A stretch of DNA of 64,000 nt from Thozetella sp. PMI_491 (taxonomy: Eukaryota > Ascomycota > Sordariomycetes > Chaetosphaeriales > Chaetosphaeriaceae). The notes under the pieces are model-generated. The model worked only from the letters and a program-made list of their open reading frames with translations, ran no database searches and was not told the DNA's origin. Below are positions 44,932 to 55,085 of this stretch, one piece after another. Each line of letters begins with the position of its first letter. The stretch's first letter is position 1. The translations under genes were made by a program, and so were the position numbers. The stretch covers positions 771,311-835,310 of the forward strand of contig MU270026.1 of assembly GCA_021432635.1 (NCBI GenBank). Direction: 5' to 3'.

Positions 44932-45888
44932 TCAGTCCTCTTTAGTTTGCTCAGTTGTCGCTAGATGACGCGTTGTATCCGTCAAGATCATGTCGGCAAC
45001 AAATCCCGGCAGCAGCTTGAAAGCTTCAGCCTGCAGTGCATGCGCCCAATACCCCACGACGGTGTTCTTGCCGCACCCCACTCGCGCCAGGATTGCTTTG
45101 GCCATCACGCTCGCATCAGGCGCGAATATATTCTGCGTATCGGTGATGCTCTGGGCGGTGCCATATACGTTAGCTACCCTGATGCCTAGAACCTCGATGT
45201 CGCGCCCGGTCAGCCGCATTTCGCGGTTCAGCACCTCGTTCAACTTCATCAGGTAAGTTTTGCTTGACGGGTAGGATCCGAGCAGCGGGGCGCCAAGGTC
45301 CGCCAGGGACCCAATGTTGATGATGAGCCCGGGCGCGTTGCGCTGTAGAACCGGTATCGCCGCCCTGATCAGCAGCATGGGGAACACGGCATTCACGCTC
45401 GTATCACCTATCAGGCGCTCCGAAGTCATGGCATCGAGGGTGCCAAAGGTTCGATCAACGCTGCCGCCGGCGTTATTGATGACCACAGTGAGGTCGACGC
45501 CTGCCAGGGACGCGGCCAAATGCTTCGATACCTCTTCGGCTCCTGCACAGGCTAGGGACGCATCCGCAACTAGCGTCCGAAATTCGCGATCCGGGAACGT
45601 GCGTGCAAGTTCTTCTTGGGCACGCTGTACTTTCGACTGGCTCCGGCCGTGTAGCACCACGTTGAAGCCGCGGGAGGCGAGCTCGCGACAGAGCTGGTTT
45701 CCGATACCGCCAGTCGCACCAGTGACCAGTGCCCAAGGCGGCCGGCCATTGCGGGCATGGCAGTATCGAGAGAAGCTGGACGGCCTTAGATACAGCCAGA
45801 AGACAGATGAATAGTAGCTGGCGAAGTAGAGACATGTGGCGGCCCCGATGGCCACAAGAGGGCCTGGCGTATCGGCAAACCAAGACAT
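44932..45888 (-). CDS. Short-chain dehydrogenase/reductase (17beta-HSD / 3-ketoacyl-CoA-reductase-like)
   Basis: A single frame of 318 residues begins with a hydrophobic N-terminal segment (PLVAIGAATCLYFASYY). The nucleotide-binding motif ALVTGATGGIGNQL follows at about residues 53-66, with NNAGGS after it. The catalytic residues are present: Ser in INIGSLADLGAP and Tyr/Lys in the YPSSK motif. LHGRSQ after beta-2 suggests NADP(H) preference. The membrane anchor and motif order resemble very-long-chain 3-oxoacyl-CoA reductases and 17beta-HSD12. However, the C terminus and the neighbours (P450, O-methyltransferase, bZIP) also allow a role as a tailoring ketoreductase. I cannot decide between these from sequence alone. 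Confidence 0.9.
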   Translation of the reverse strand: MSWFADTPGPLVAIGAATCLYFASYYSSVFWLYLRPSSFSRYCHARNGRPPWALVTGATGGIGNQLCRELASRGFNVVLHGRSQSKVQRAQEELARTFPDREFRTLVADASLACAGAEEVSKHLAASLAGVDLTVVINNAGGSVDRTFGTLDAMTSERLIGDTSVNAVFPMLLIRAAIPVLQRNAPGLIINIGSLADLGAPLLGSYPSSKTYLMKLNEVLNREMRLTGRDIEVLGIRVANVYGTAQSITDTQNIFAPDASVMAKAILARVGCGKNTVVGYWAHALQAEAFKLLPGFVADMILTDTTRHLATTEQTKED

Positions 45889-46507
45889 CGCTCGGTTGAC
45901 GTGAGATGACGATGGCCTGTGTCTGTCTCGTTTTGTTTACCCGTAGCTAGTTGACAGGTTTTCGACGGCGTAGTTATATATCTTCTTTGCGGCGATGTTG
46001 GTCATTTGTATCGCAACGAACCCTAGTGGTGGCTTATTCGTACTCGCTCACTCGTATTTTTCCCCTGGCTTCTCTAGCGAAAAAAAAATCAACGCTAAAC
46101 TAAGGCAAGTAAGTAGGCGTTGGCAACCCACTCTGCCGACTCGAAAGAGATTAGGTATGCGATCCGTGAGGGAGCCATGCAGCGTACTGCGAACTGAAAT
46201 CTGTACAAAGCAACGCGGGGAGCCACGCCGCTCTTATAGAACAAGACCTGTTCGACCGGAGCCCATCGGCTAGATCTACAGTGTTGCTCCGAGCCTCCGG
46301 ACTGAGACAACCGGGTCGGATTTGTAACGGGACCCACCCGCTGGCTGGGGTCTCCACTTTCCATCAGAGCCAGATCGTTGGCCCAATTCGTCGAGCTTCC
46401 TTCTCCGAGATATTCATATGCCATCAGACAGCCTGTCTACCTGCGTAGATCTGTGTCGTATATCTGCCGTGAAAATCTAAACTCGACGACAAACCCCCAA
46501 GGTCCCG
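45889..46507. other. Intergenic, no gene recognised
   Basis: This 619-bp interval contains the SDR promoter and the 3' region of the bZIP gene. Open frames here lack motifs. Confidence 0.5.
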
Positions 46508-47747
46508 TCAAAATGGCCGGCCGAATGACAAAGTGTTGCCGAGACATTTTTGAAAGACATCTTGCGTCACCACAGCGCCGAACCTGCCATATTCTTGTTA
46601 GCCATCAACATCCTACAAGTATCAACGGGGAAGGGAGGCAACGCACCCATGGCACTTGACGGTATCTCTCAAAGATCTTGCCAGCAACTGCAGTGTTCTC
46701 ATCTCTAATCCGCCAAAGTACGGCTGCTGCCGGATGTGGCTCCAGGCTTGCACCGGCGTCACCTCGTAGTCCGAGCACAGTTCAGGAGCTAGGCGCAGCA
46801 GGGAAGCCAGCATGTCTTTAGTCGCATGAACCTGCACTATGTCCTCGGCCCCAAGGGACCCGGGGGAGGAAATAGGGGACGGAAACGCCGGCGGAGACTG
46901 GAGGGGCGACTTGCGGGATTGGAGGGACGATGTGGGAGATACAGCTAGCAATTGAGAGGAGGCCGTGAGAGCGTGACCGGAAGGCGCCTCGGGTTTGTCC
47001 GGGTCGCCGTGCAAGTGGCCTAGGCAGGGCTCCTCGAGGCTTTAAGAAGAACTCGGTCAGCATACGCCGTAGACTGCGATGCATCCTAGGGGCAAGGGGG
47101 CCACTGTACGTCAAGACAAACTCCATTCCCACGATCACGGGGTCGAGATCACTCAAGCGAACCCCCGGCGGCCCCAGCCACGCACCGATCTCCAGGACGC
47201 CGGAGGAGCTGGCTGCTTGGCGGTTGCCATCGAAGCCCTCATTCAACCCGCCATGGCTCTGAGATCCGGGGAGGCGCGGCGCTTCCTGGTAGTTCGGGGT
47301 AAAGGGGTCTGGTGAAGAATAGGCCGGGGAGGTGGACTCAGAGGGCCACAAGCAGGAGTCTGCATTGCGGCGTATCTCATCCGGGATTTCGATGCCCTGC
47401 TGGTCGATGAAGGAAAGGAGCGTCTGGACTATGCCGCGGAGGCCTTGTGCCTCACGTCGCAGCTTAGACTCGGTGCTCTTGCCCCTGGCGACCTCGCCCT
47501 CGAGCGATTTAGCGTACCTGTCCTTTCGGTCACGGTAGGTTCTGTTGCAACAGGGTGAGTGACTCCAGCAGGCAAAGCCGGGAGGGCATGGGGGGCGACC
47601 AACTGCTGGGCCTGGCGGAGCTGAGCCCGCCGCTTTTCCGTGCGGTCCTCCTTTCGTCCTATAGGAATGAGTGGTCAGGAACGTCATTGCGGGGCAGGAC
47701 CGGAACGAACCATTAGGGTTGAAGATGCGGAAAACGTTGGACGCCAT
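46508..47747 (-). CDS. bZIP transcription factor
   Basis: Five exons (47711-47747, 47604-47658, 47110-47541, 46647-47039, 46508-46583) join in phase to give 330 residues. The basic region is split by two introns: KEDRTEKRRAQLRQAQ continues into QTYRDRKDRYAKSLEGEV, the fungal AP-1-like basic region. A zipper-like stretch follows, EGEVARGKSTESKLRREAQ. Downstream blocks typical of this fungal group are FVLTLEEPCLGHLHGDPDKP with GHALTAS, and SHIRQQPYFGGLEMRTLQLL near the end. Regulators of this type often sit beside polyketide or other secondary-metabolism genes. This one is next to SDR, P450 and O-methyltransferase genes, so a pathway-specific role is plausible but inferred. The micro-exon structure at the 5' end hides the domain from simple frame scans. 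Confidence 0.88.
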
Positions 47748-48510
47748 CTGATCAATCTGCTCGCAATCGCAAAGGTCCGTGATTACAGGCTGACCCGGGA
47801 AGGCGGGGGTTGAAAAGTGTGATTAAGGGCAAGATATTTCCCCTCTGGTCGAAGGGGATGGCTAAGGGGGGGGGGGGGTGGTCCAGCTGGTGATGCGAGA
47901 GGTTTCGGCCGCCGGGGGGCGATCGCGTAGCCCCTGTCATCTGGCCCCGCATTGAATGGCACTGGATGAGGATATCAAAAATTCCTACTTGGGCTAGCGC
48001 AAGACGTCCCCCTTTGCGTCTCAGGTACCGCCCTTGAGGCGCGTGTGAGGCACCGTGCCACCAGCCACGGTGCGAGAGACAACTAAGGCCCGGCTAAAAA
48101 GGCGTCTATAGATTAGCTCCTGGGGTTGCCCTGGTCGCGCGTCGGCTCTAGCTCTAGGCTGCTGCGCCATCCCCGCCGTGCCGACTCCTAGGCCCCTTAA
48201 AACGGAGACCGCCAGCAGCGTGCCAGGTGCTAAAGCAGTTTCGTCCTCCCGAATAGGAAATCTCGATTATCCATACCAGGCTTCGTAGCAATCTAGGGGA
48301 TCGTATGAGCAAGTATTCCCGGCAAAATCAACAATGAAGATACTACCCTAGCTGCACAGCTCGGTCGTCCGAAATATCTATAAAGTCAAGATGACAAGCT
48401 CACGAGATGTCATCCCAACGTCGACAACCAATCTTAATCACCCAGTTCCTCACCTTCACTCGCTTCCCCTTCCCTGGTAACTGGATTGCCAACACGCCCG
48501 TCTCTCCATA
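47748..48510. other. Divergent upstream region (bZIP / secreted propeller gene)
   Basis: This 763-bp interval holds the promoters of two divergent genes. It contains a 13-G run at 47866-47878 and a TATA-like box at 48379. I see no coding sequence. Confidence 0.45.
48379..48385 (+). promoter_or_regulatory. TATA-like element upstream of the secreted propeller gene
   Basis: TATAAAG lies about 130 bp before the ATG at 48511, within an otherwise noncoding leader. Confidence 0.45.
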
Positions 48511-49772
48511 ATGCATTCCACTATTCTCCCCCTACTCCCGCTTGCCCTGGCACCGCTCCAGGCTCTGGCGCTTCCTACCGGCTGCGGCGCAAACTCGGCA
48601 GGGACCCAGCCCGGAAAGGCTGTCTACATGATCACCAATGCCAAGGAGAATGCAGTCGTCGCCGTCAAGATTGGCCAAGATGGGCTCCTATCCGGCGGCA
48701 CACGGACGGCGACCGGCGGTGCCGGTAGCAACGGCGTTGACGACAAGGGCCAGCCGGCTGCCCCCGATGCCCTCTTCAGCCAGTCGGCCTTGACCGTCGC
48801 AGGGAGTGTATGGGCCCAGATCTATCCAATCTATCCAATGCTTATTGCTGACATGCATGTGCGCAGAGCCTCTTCGCCGTCAACGCCGGATCCAATACTC
48901 TCACCATGTTCGCCATTGACCCGCAAGATCCCACCAAACTTACGATGGTTGGTCAACCCGCGGCCGTGTCTGGCGAGTTCCCAGTCACCGTCGCCGCCTC
49001 AGCAAAGAACAGTCTGGTGTGCGTCGGATCGACCGGCGCGAAGGCCGGCGTGTCATGCTCGACCTTTTCCAAGCAGGGGCTCGGGGCCATGGATGCTCTC
49101 CGGCCCTTCAACATCGGGCAGACTACCCCGCCCGTCGGCCCGACAAACACCGTCTCGCAGGTCTTCTTCTCGGGAGACGAGGCCACGCTCTTCTCCACCG
49201 TCAAGGGCGACCCGACAAAGAACAACACCGGCTTCCTGGCGTCGTTCGCCGTGCAGAAGTGCAACAAGGGCATCTCGCTTAGCCAGAATGGCACCATGTC
49301 ATCGCCTCAAGGCACGGCGGTTCTCTTTGGATCCTCCGCCATTCCCGGATCCAGCGACCTATTCGTGACGGACGCGTCGTTTGGCGGCGCTGTTCTATCC
49401 GTCAACAAGAAGAGCGTGGCCCAGGTGAAGGGCAAGGGCGTCGTGGACGGCCAGAAAGCGACGTGCTGGGCTACCATCAGTCCCGCCACTAATACGGCCT
49501 TCGTCACTGATGTCGGTACCAACAGGCTGGTCGAGATGTCGCTCACGGATGCGTCCATAAAGGGCGAGATTGACCTGAGCAAAAATGGGGACCCGGGCCT
49601 CATCGACCTCCGGGCAGCGGGCGACTTCGTATATGCGCTTAGCCCAGGAAATGGGACCTCGCAGCCGGCTGTGACGGTTGTGAATGCGCTGCAGAAGATG
49701 CAGGTGCAGCATTTCGAGCTCCAACAGCTAGGAGCCGACAAGAACGCGCAGGGACTGACCGTCTTGGCTTAA
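48511..49772 (+). CDS. Secreted beta-propeller protein (3-carboxymuconate-cyclase / lactonase-like)
   Basis: Exons 48511-48807 and 48867-49772 (59-bp intron, phase 0) encode 400 residues. The signal peptide is MHSTILPLLPLALAPLQALA. Mature blade-like repeats include AVYMITNAKENAVVAVKIG, SLFAVNAGSNTLTMFAID, SLVCVGSTGAKAGVSC, FVTDASFGGAVLSVN and TAFVTDVGTNRLVEMSL. Fungal proteins with this pattern are usually annotated as 3-carboxymuconate cyclase-like or lactonase-like propellers and are often secreted, but enzymatic activity is rarely shown. The blades are Ala/Gly/Thr-rich with few charged residues, and no metal-binding cluster stands out. The gene ends 118 bp from the convergent subtilase gene. 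Confidence 0.85.
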
Positions 49773-49890
49773 TGCTTGATGCTATGGCCGAATGTAAAAA
49801 AACGTTATTCTTCTTCTTCTATTATACTACTATCCCTTTGCGAGTGAGGGAGGTATGATCTCGGTACATATATAGCCCGCCTATGCAAAT

Positions 49891-52682
49891 TCATGACAAA
49901 TACTTAAGAGTGAATTGAGCCGATTGCACAAAGTCCCAATCCTCCTTATTATTCTCATCGCCGGAGATACGCAGCGCGCTCGTCGCAAAGGTGTAGTTGC
50001 CCTCGGGAACAATAGTACCATCGGCTAGCCGGCCGCCCCAGATGACGGACGTTGCAAGCTTCGATATATAGCTCAACGGGAAAACAGAAGAAGCGAGGCC
50101 AACGCTTTTCACGTCGAAAAAATCGGTCGTAGGGAGGCTGGTGTTACTCAACGCAACCACATCCACTCGCAGCTTCGGGGTTCCCAGAGCTCGGTTCAGG
50201 ACCTGGACGGTTATGGTCAGAATCGAGGTAATACAAGGGAGAAGATAGGCATTCAAACCCCTCTACTTACCAGCTTGGGATATATTGCAGATACGGTTGA
50301 GTTGCTTCCCGGCCGCGGGATAGTAAATGTCGTGTTAGGTCCCCGTGGGATGTTGAAGTGCCCGTTGTTGTCCGTCAAGTACACTCCAACTCCATTGGAC
50401 GGAACATCATTGATGATCGGCGTAGAGCGCATGCTACCGGCAACACCGAGATATGGAATACTAGGCGTCTCGCCATTGCTGCCCTCCAACGTGATGTAGC
50501 CGCCGTAGACAGGGAGGAGCGTCCGGTTCACGCTCTGAGGCGGAACCACAGTGAAATGCACCTCGCTCGAGGCGCCGGCCGCCACGGTGATTTCGTCAGC
50601 CTCAAAATTCAAGGTGGCCCAGTCATCAACCGTGGGCGGCGGGAAGCCGGCTGCGACAAGTCGGCCGTCGCTACTGCCCGAGAACGTCGTCACGGTCGTC
50701 GCCTTGGAATGCCCTAGCTTGTAGGTCACGTCGACCGAGGCCGTATTGTTGATGCTGAACGAGTAGGACCCAACAAAATTGTCGGTGTCGTTTAAGGCAA
50801 AGCTGCTTACGCTGAGGAATGTGGTGGCCAGCACGGCATCGAAGGCCTGCACCAGCCCAGCGCCCTGCTGTGCCACTGGCGCCGGTAGGCTATAGGACGC
50901 CGATCCATCCCACCACACCTCTGGCTTAGCGGTCGAGGAGATGAGGTTTCTCAGTGTCTCCGGGTCTTTGATGCCTCGGGATTGCAGGATCAGAGCGTAC
51001 ACGGCCGAGATGAGCGGTGTGGCCATCGAGGTGCCCGGAAGGACCGCGTAGTTGTTGTTGGGGTAGGTGGAAAGGATATCGATCCCGGGCGCGGTGATCT
51101 GCGGCTTGACTTCTAGGTCGAACGTCGGGCCCCAGCTGCTGAGGGGCGCCGTGAAGTTCCCAGCGGATGCAGGCGTGTCGACAGAGATCTTGGGGTTGGC
51201 AGTGTTGAATGTCACAGAAATCTCGTACCCGTTGCCGAAAGCCTCCTTCCACGCCGTTCCAATAGCACCATACGTAGAACCAGCGCCCAGGAGACCCTCC
51301 GTAGATATATAGCCGAACGAGTTCAAGCCGCTGTCCAGTAGCTGTCAGAAGGTGACTCCCAATAAGCAAGGGACATGCGGCAGGGACTGAGCTTACCTGT
51401 AATCCGAGCTCCATAGCATGAGATAGCGCCCGCCCTTGGCGACGATGTTCTTGGCTTGCATGTCCGGAGTGCATGATGAGTTGGTTCTATACATAAGTGG
51501 AACCGTGACAAGTTTGTTTGACAGATCCGGGACATCGCCTGACAGCGGGTCGCAGGCGGTGGCGTCCGATGGCGGGATCCAGACAGATAGCGTGCTGTTT
51601 GCCAAGCCAGGTCCACCAGTGACGGACCCGATGCTCCAAGCGAAGTCGATGCCGGACCCGTTGCCGACGTGGTAGGTTGCTCTGGTGGCGAGGAGAGGTG
51701 TGACATAGTTGTTGACGGCGCCCACTCCGACGACACCCGGTGCCGAGGCAGGAGTCGCTGCGGTCCACATACCGCTGTAGCCATCGTTGCCCAGCGCGAC
51801 AACGACCGGCACGCCGGCGTCGACGATGCGCTGTACTGCGGTGGCGTAGGCGCTGGTTGACCAGCCCGAGTCGGTGCCGGCCGAGCACGAGATGATATCG
51901 CTGCCATCGTCGAACGCCTTGAAGAAGCCCGCGACGAGGACGTCGTCGTCGCCGCTGTCGCCGCACCCAAATACGCGGAAGCAGCCGATGGTCGCACCGG
52001 GGGCCGCACCCGTGAAGTTGAGCGCATTGGGCTGCGCGGCTACGATGCCGGCGACGTGCGTGCCGTGGCCGATGCAGTCCTGGGGATAAGGGTCCGGCAC
52101 CGGGTTGACGAGGTCGTCTCCCACAAGATCCCAGCCATAGGAGACCAGGCAGCCGGGGCCAAAGCATCCGCCGAGTGCCGGGTGGGTCCAGTCGCAGCCG
52201 GTGTCCACAATGCCGACACGGACGCCAGTGCCGTTGATGCCGGCCGCGTGGAGCTTGTCGACCTGCGTCATGATGTGCGGTGCGAACTGGTCCTCGTCCC
52301 GCTTGTTGAGCATCGACGCCCAGAGGGCGGCCTGGTCCGCGCCCTCCTCGAGCTTCGGAGCGGGTACGTTCTGAACTGGCCAGAGATTGCGTATGGCAAT
52401 CTTCTCACTTATGGTCCGGGCGGAGGCGTCATGGTCGGGGACATCAAGCACCTGGAAGGAGGCGCCCTTGAATAGCTTGTAGTTGAGCTCGCGCCGGTGG
52501 GCAACCTGGATCCCCTCGGTACGGAGCTCGGCATAGAAGGCATTCACATCCTGACCCTCGTTTTCCCACTCCACGATGTAGGCACCAGGGACGATAGAGG
52601 GCCCAAGATCAGCGCCGGCCACCTGCACGACGCCCGCTGAGATGGCCCCAAGCAGGGAGAGGCTTGACACACCGAGCTTCAT
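49891..52682 (-). CDS. Secreted subtilisin-like serine protease (S8A, PA-domain type), paralogue 2
   Basis: Exons 51397-52682, 50271-51330 and 49891-50202 join in phase to give 885 residues. I chose the ATG at 52682 because it starts the signal peptide MKLGVSSLSLLGAISAGVVQ; an upstream ATG at 52727 would bury it. An I9-like propeptide (PGAYIVEWENEGQ) is followed by Asp160 in VGIVDTGCDWTHP, His206 in IGHGTHVAGIVA and Ser530 in LPGTSMATPL. The residue before the GTSMA motif is Pro where paralogue 1 has Ser. A PA-type insert (LSNKLVTVPLMYRTNSSC) and a long beta-rich C-terminal region follow. Domain order matches the protease at 33512-36362, but exon boundaries differ: there the first intron follows the signal/propeptide start. 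Confidence 0.94.
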
Positions 52683-54192
52683 CGTCAGCTTCGGTGCAAA
52701 CGAATGTGCGAGCGCAACGACGAGCAAAGCAAGGGTCGCGAGTCACGCCGTATCGGCGCTGCTGTAGGGACTTAACCGCAAGCACAACACCCGTCGCCTA
52801 TACATGGAGGACGACGAGTCTTATACAACCATCGGATTAGCTATGGGGGAGAGTCTATCAGACCTTCGGCCCCCGGGCCGAACAAGGAATCATTCCCGAG
52901 TTCCACACAGCAGCCCACTGCGATGGCGGGCTGGCCAAGAGAAACCAACTCTCTAAGGTAGCTAGGAGACGGGGGCGGCCCTGCCAATCTTTACCCGAGA
53001 GCGGCATGGCTGGGATGGCACAACGCATCGATGCAACGCTTCCGCCCAACACCTCCCGTAAAGGTTTCTGTCGCCGGGCAAGGATAGCAATGCCGTGCGC
53101 TTCTGAGCTCGTATTCCATTTTCCACCGCGGTCGCATTGCAGTCACGGCGCCTAGAGCCTGGGGCACCATCTCTTGCAAATGCGATCGGCTAGCTGCATT
53201 AGGCAGGCCATTAATTCCACGGCTAAACACGACTGGCACCTTGTTGAGAACTTGATCGCAGATGTGCGGGGAGTCGACACTATATGTCTAAATGGCAGTT
53301 CCAGTCAACCCCAGAGCGCTTAAGATAAGGTACGGCATGTCGGCAATCGACCGCCCGAAGCCTGGTATCCTGGTAATGGTCGTGGGGCACCGCGATACGG
53401 AGTGGTATCGCCTACAGGGCGACGAATCATAGCCTTCAGGATAGATCCGCTCAGGCTAGAGCCCGTGCCTTTGGGGCTATTGTCTTCCTATTTCTGGCCA
53501 CACCTCCGCGATCCTTCTTTTTTTCTTCTGGCAGTTGCCTTGAACCTGACGCGTGACGACAGTATACTAGGAGAGTCATCATACGAGCAGTTCCTTGTTG
53601 CCCCGCAGCATCGTCAATCTAGGCTGTGACCGCTAGTTGCTGACGCTTTCTCCCGAATTTCGGAGGTTCCCGCACTCCTTCTGTATGAAGGGTTCGGGCA
53701 AGAGTAGGGGAGGTGAGAGAAAGGTAGGGCGAATCAAGTGTTTTATTCACATGAGGCGAGCTCCTATGCTAGCCATCTCATCTAGCCTCTAGAGGTGCTC
53801 CTTCTGAGCATGATGGCTATCTAATAGACTCCTGTGTCCACCAGGCGCCAGTTCTTGTTGGCCTGCACGGCCTGGTGTGCAGTTAGATTCGAGGTGCCTT
53901 GACCGCCTCTCTATCTGGCTAGTTCCATCCCCGCCACGGCTGAGCTGCCCGGCATAGGCATTCCAAGCGGGGACATGAACGGGTATCTCGCGACGGGAAC
54001 TACGTGCCGCACCCGCTGCAATTATTAGATGGGACCTCGTGGAACCCGGGGCGAGGACTCCTCAAGTTGTGACAGACCATGAAGCGTGAGAGTTGAGCAG
54101 TTGGGATTTCTGGGGAGCAAGCGTGCATGGAGGCGCGTGACCCCTACTGCCGCGGCTATCCGTACCGACCCCGGCGTGCTTCAAGGACTCTT
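52683..54192. other. Intergenic, no gene recognised
   Basis: This 1.5-kb interval contains the protease promoter (a TATAAG-like element near 52820 on the minus strand) and the 3' region of the Yip1 gene. Short open frames at 53402-53629 and 54086-54274 have no motif support. Confidence 0.5.
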
Positions 54193-55085
54193 TTATGACA
54201 TGCCCGCCGCCGCCTTGGCCAAGGTTCCATTTCCTCGGCTGTTGAAGATGGTGATGATGCCGAAACCGACGTAGAATAGAGCGACTGGGTACGCCACGAG
54301 CACCCGCATATCCCTCATCTTTCCGACAGCTACCGTTGTTGGCGGTCAGCCATGTTCAACTCACTAGAACCTCACGTTCCGGAAGTGGACTTACCGCAGA
54401 AGATGGCGCTGGACCTTGTCGTCGACCAGCAGATAGCTAGGCTGGTGAGGATGTATCCGATGGTGCCGTCAAGCGGCAGGGCGACGCCCAGCAATGAGGT
54501 GAGAACCAGCGGCAAGAAGCAGTAGCCCAAGACGCTAGCGCTCTGTGTGAAAGTGAGGCCGGCGGAGGGTTCGTTGCCGGGATAACGCGTCGCCTCGGGC
54601 GTCATCAAGCTGAGGATCATGTGCAGGAGGGTCGAGCCCACCAGGGCCAGGCCGTAGATGTACCCGAAGTGGACCTTGCCGCTGCACAAGAGGAAGGTAC
54701 CGAAGAGCACGACGAACAGGAGCGGCCCGGCCAGGTCCGAGTCGTTCATGGCGGACTCGAGCTGCTCGATGCGGGAGAAGGGGTTGAGCACGGCCATGGT
54801 CCGCGCCCGCATGTGGCTAAAGTCGACGCCTAGCTCCTCGAGCAAGGGAGGCTCGTTCTCGTAGCCCTCGGCAGAGAAGGCCGCCAGCCAGCCGGTGCGC
54901 AGGCCGCCCTGGTCGCGGAAGCCGCCGATTGTGCCGATGTTTCCGCCGCCCATGGTTCCCATGCTGCCGACACCATAGCCGGACTGGCCGCCCTGGGGTG
55001 ACTGGTAGTTTCCATGATAGAACTGGAGGTTCTCGGCTCCGGGTTGGGCTGGCGGGGCGCCGTACTGGTTGTAATATTGGGCCAT
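54193..55085 (-). CDS. YIP1: Yip1-family Golgi membrane protein
   Basis: Two exons (54395-55085 and 54193-54329, 65-bp intron, phase 1) encode 275 residues. A Gln/Gly/Tyr-rich cytosolic N terminus (MAQYYNQYGAPPAQPG) is followed by PPLLEELGVDFSHMRARTMA, the conserved Yip1 signature including E-L-G-x-x-x-x-H. About five transmembrane helices follow (DLAGPLLFVVLFGTFLLCSG onward; SASVLGYCFLPLVLTSL; LVAYPVALFYVGFGIITIF). Yip1 proteins bind prenylated Rab GTPases and act in ER-to-Golgi vesicle formation. This is a housekeeping gene and probably single copy. Confidence 0.92.
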
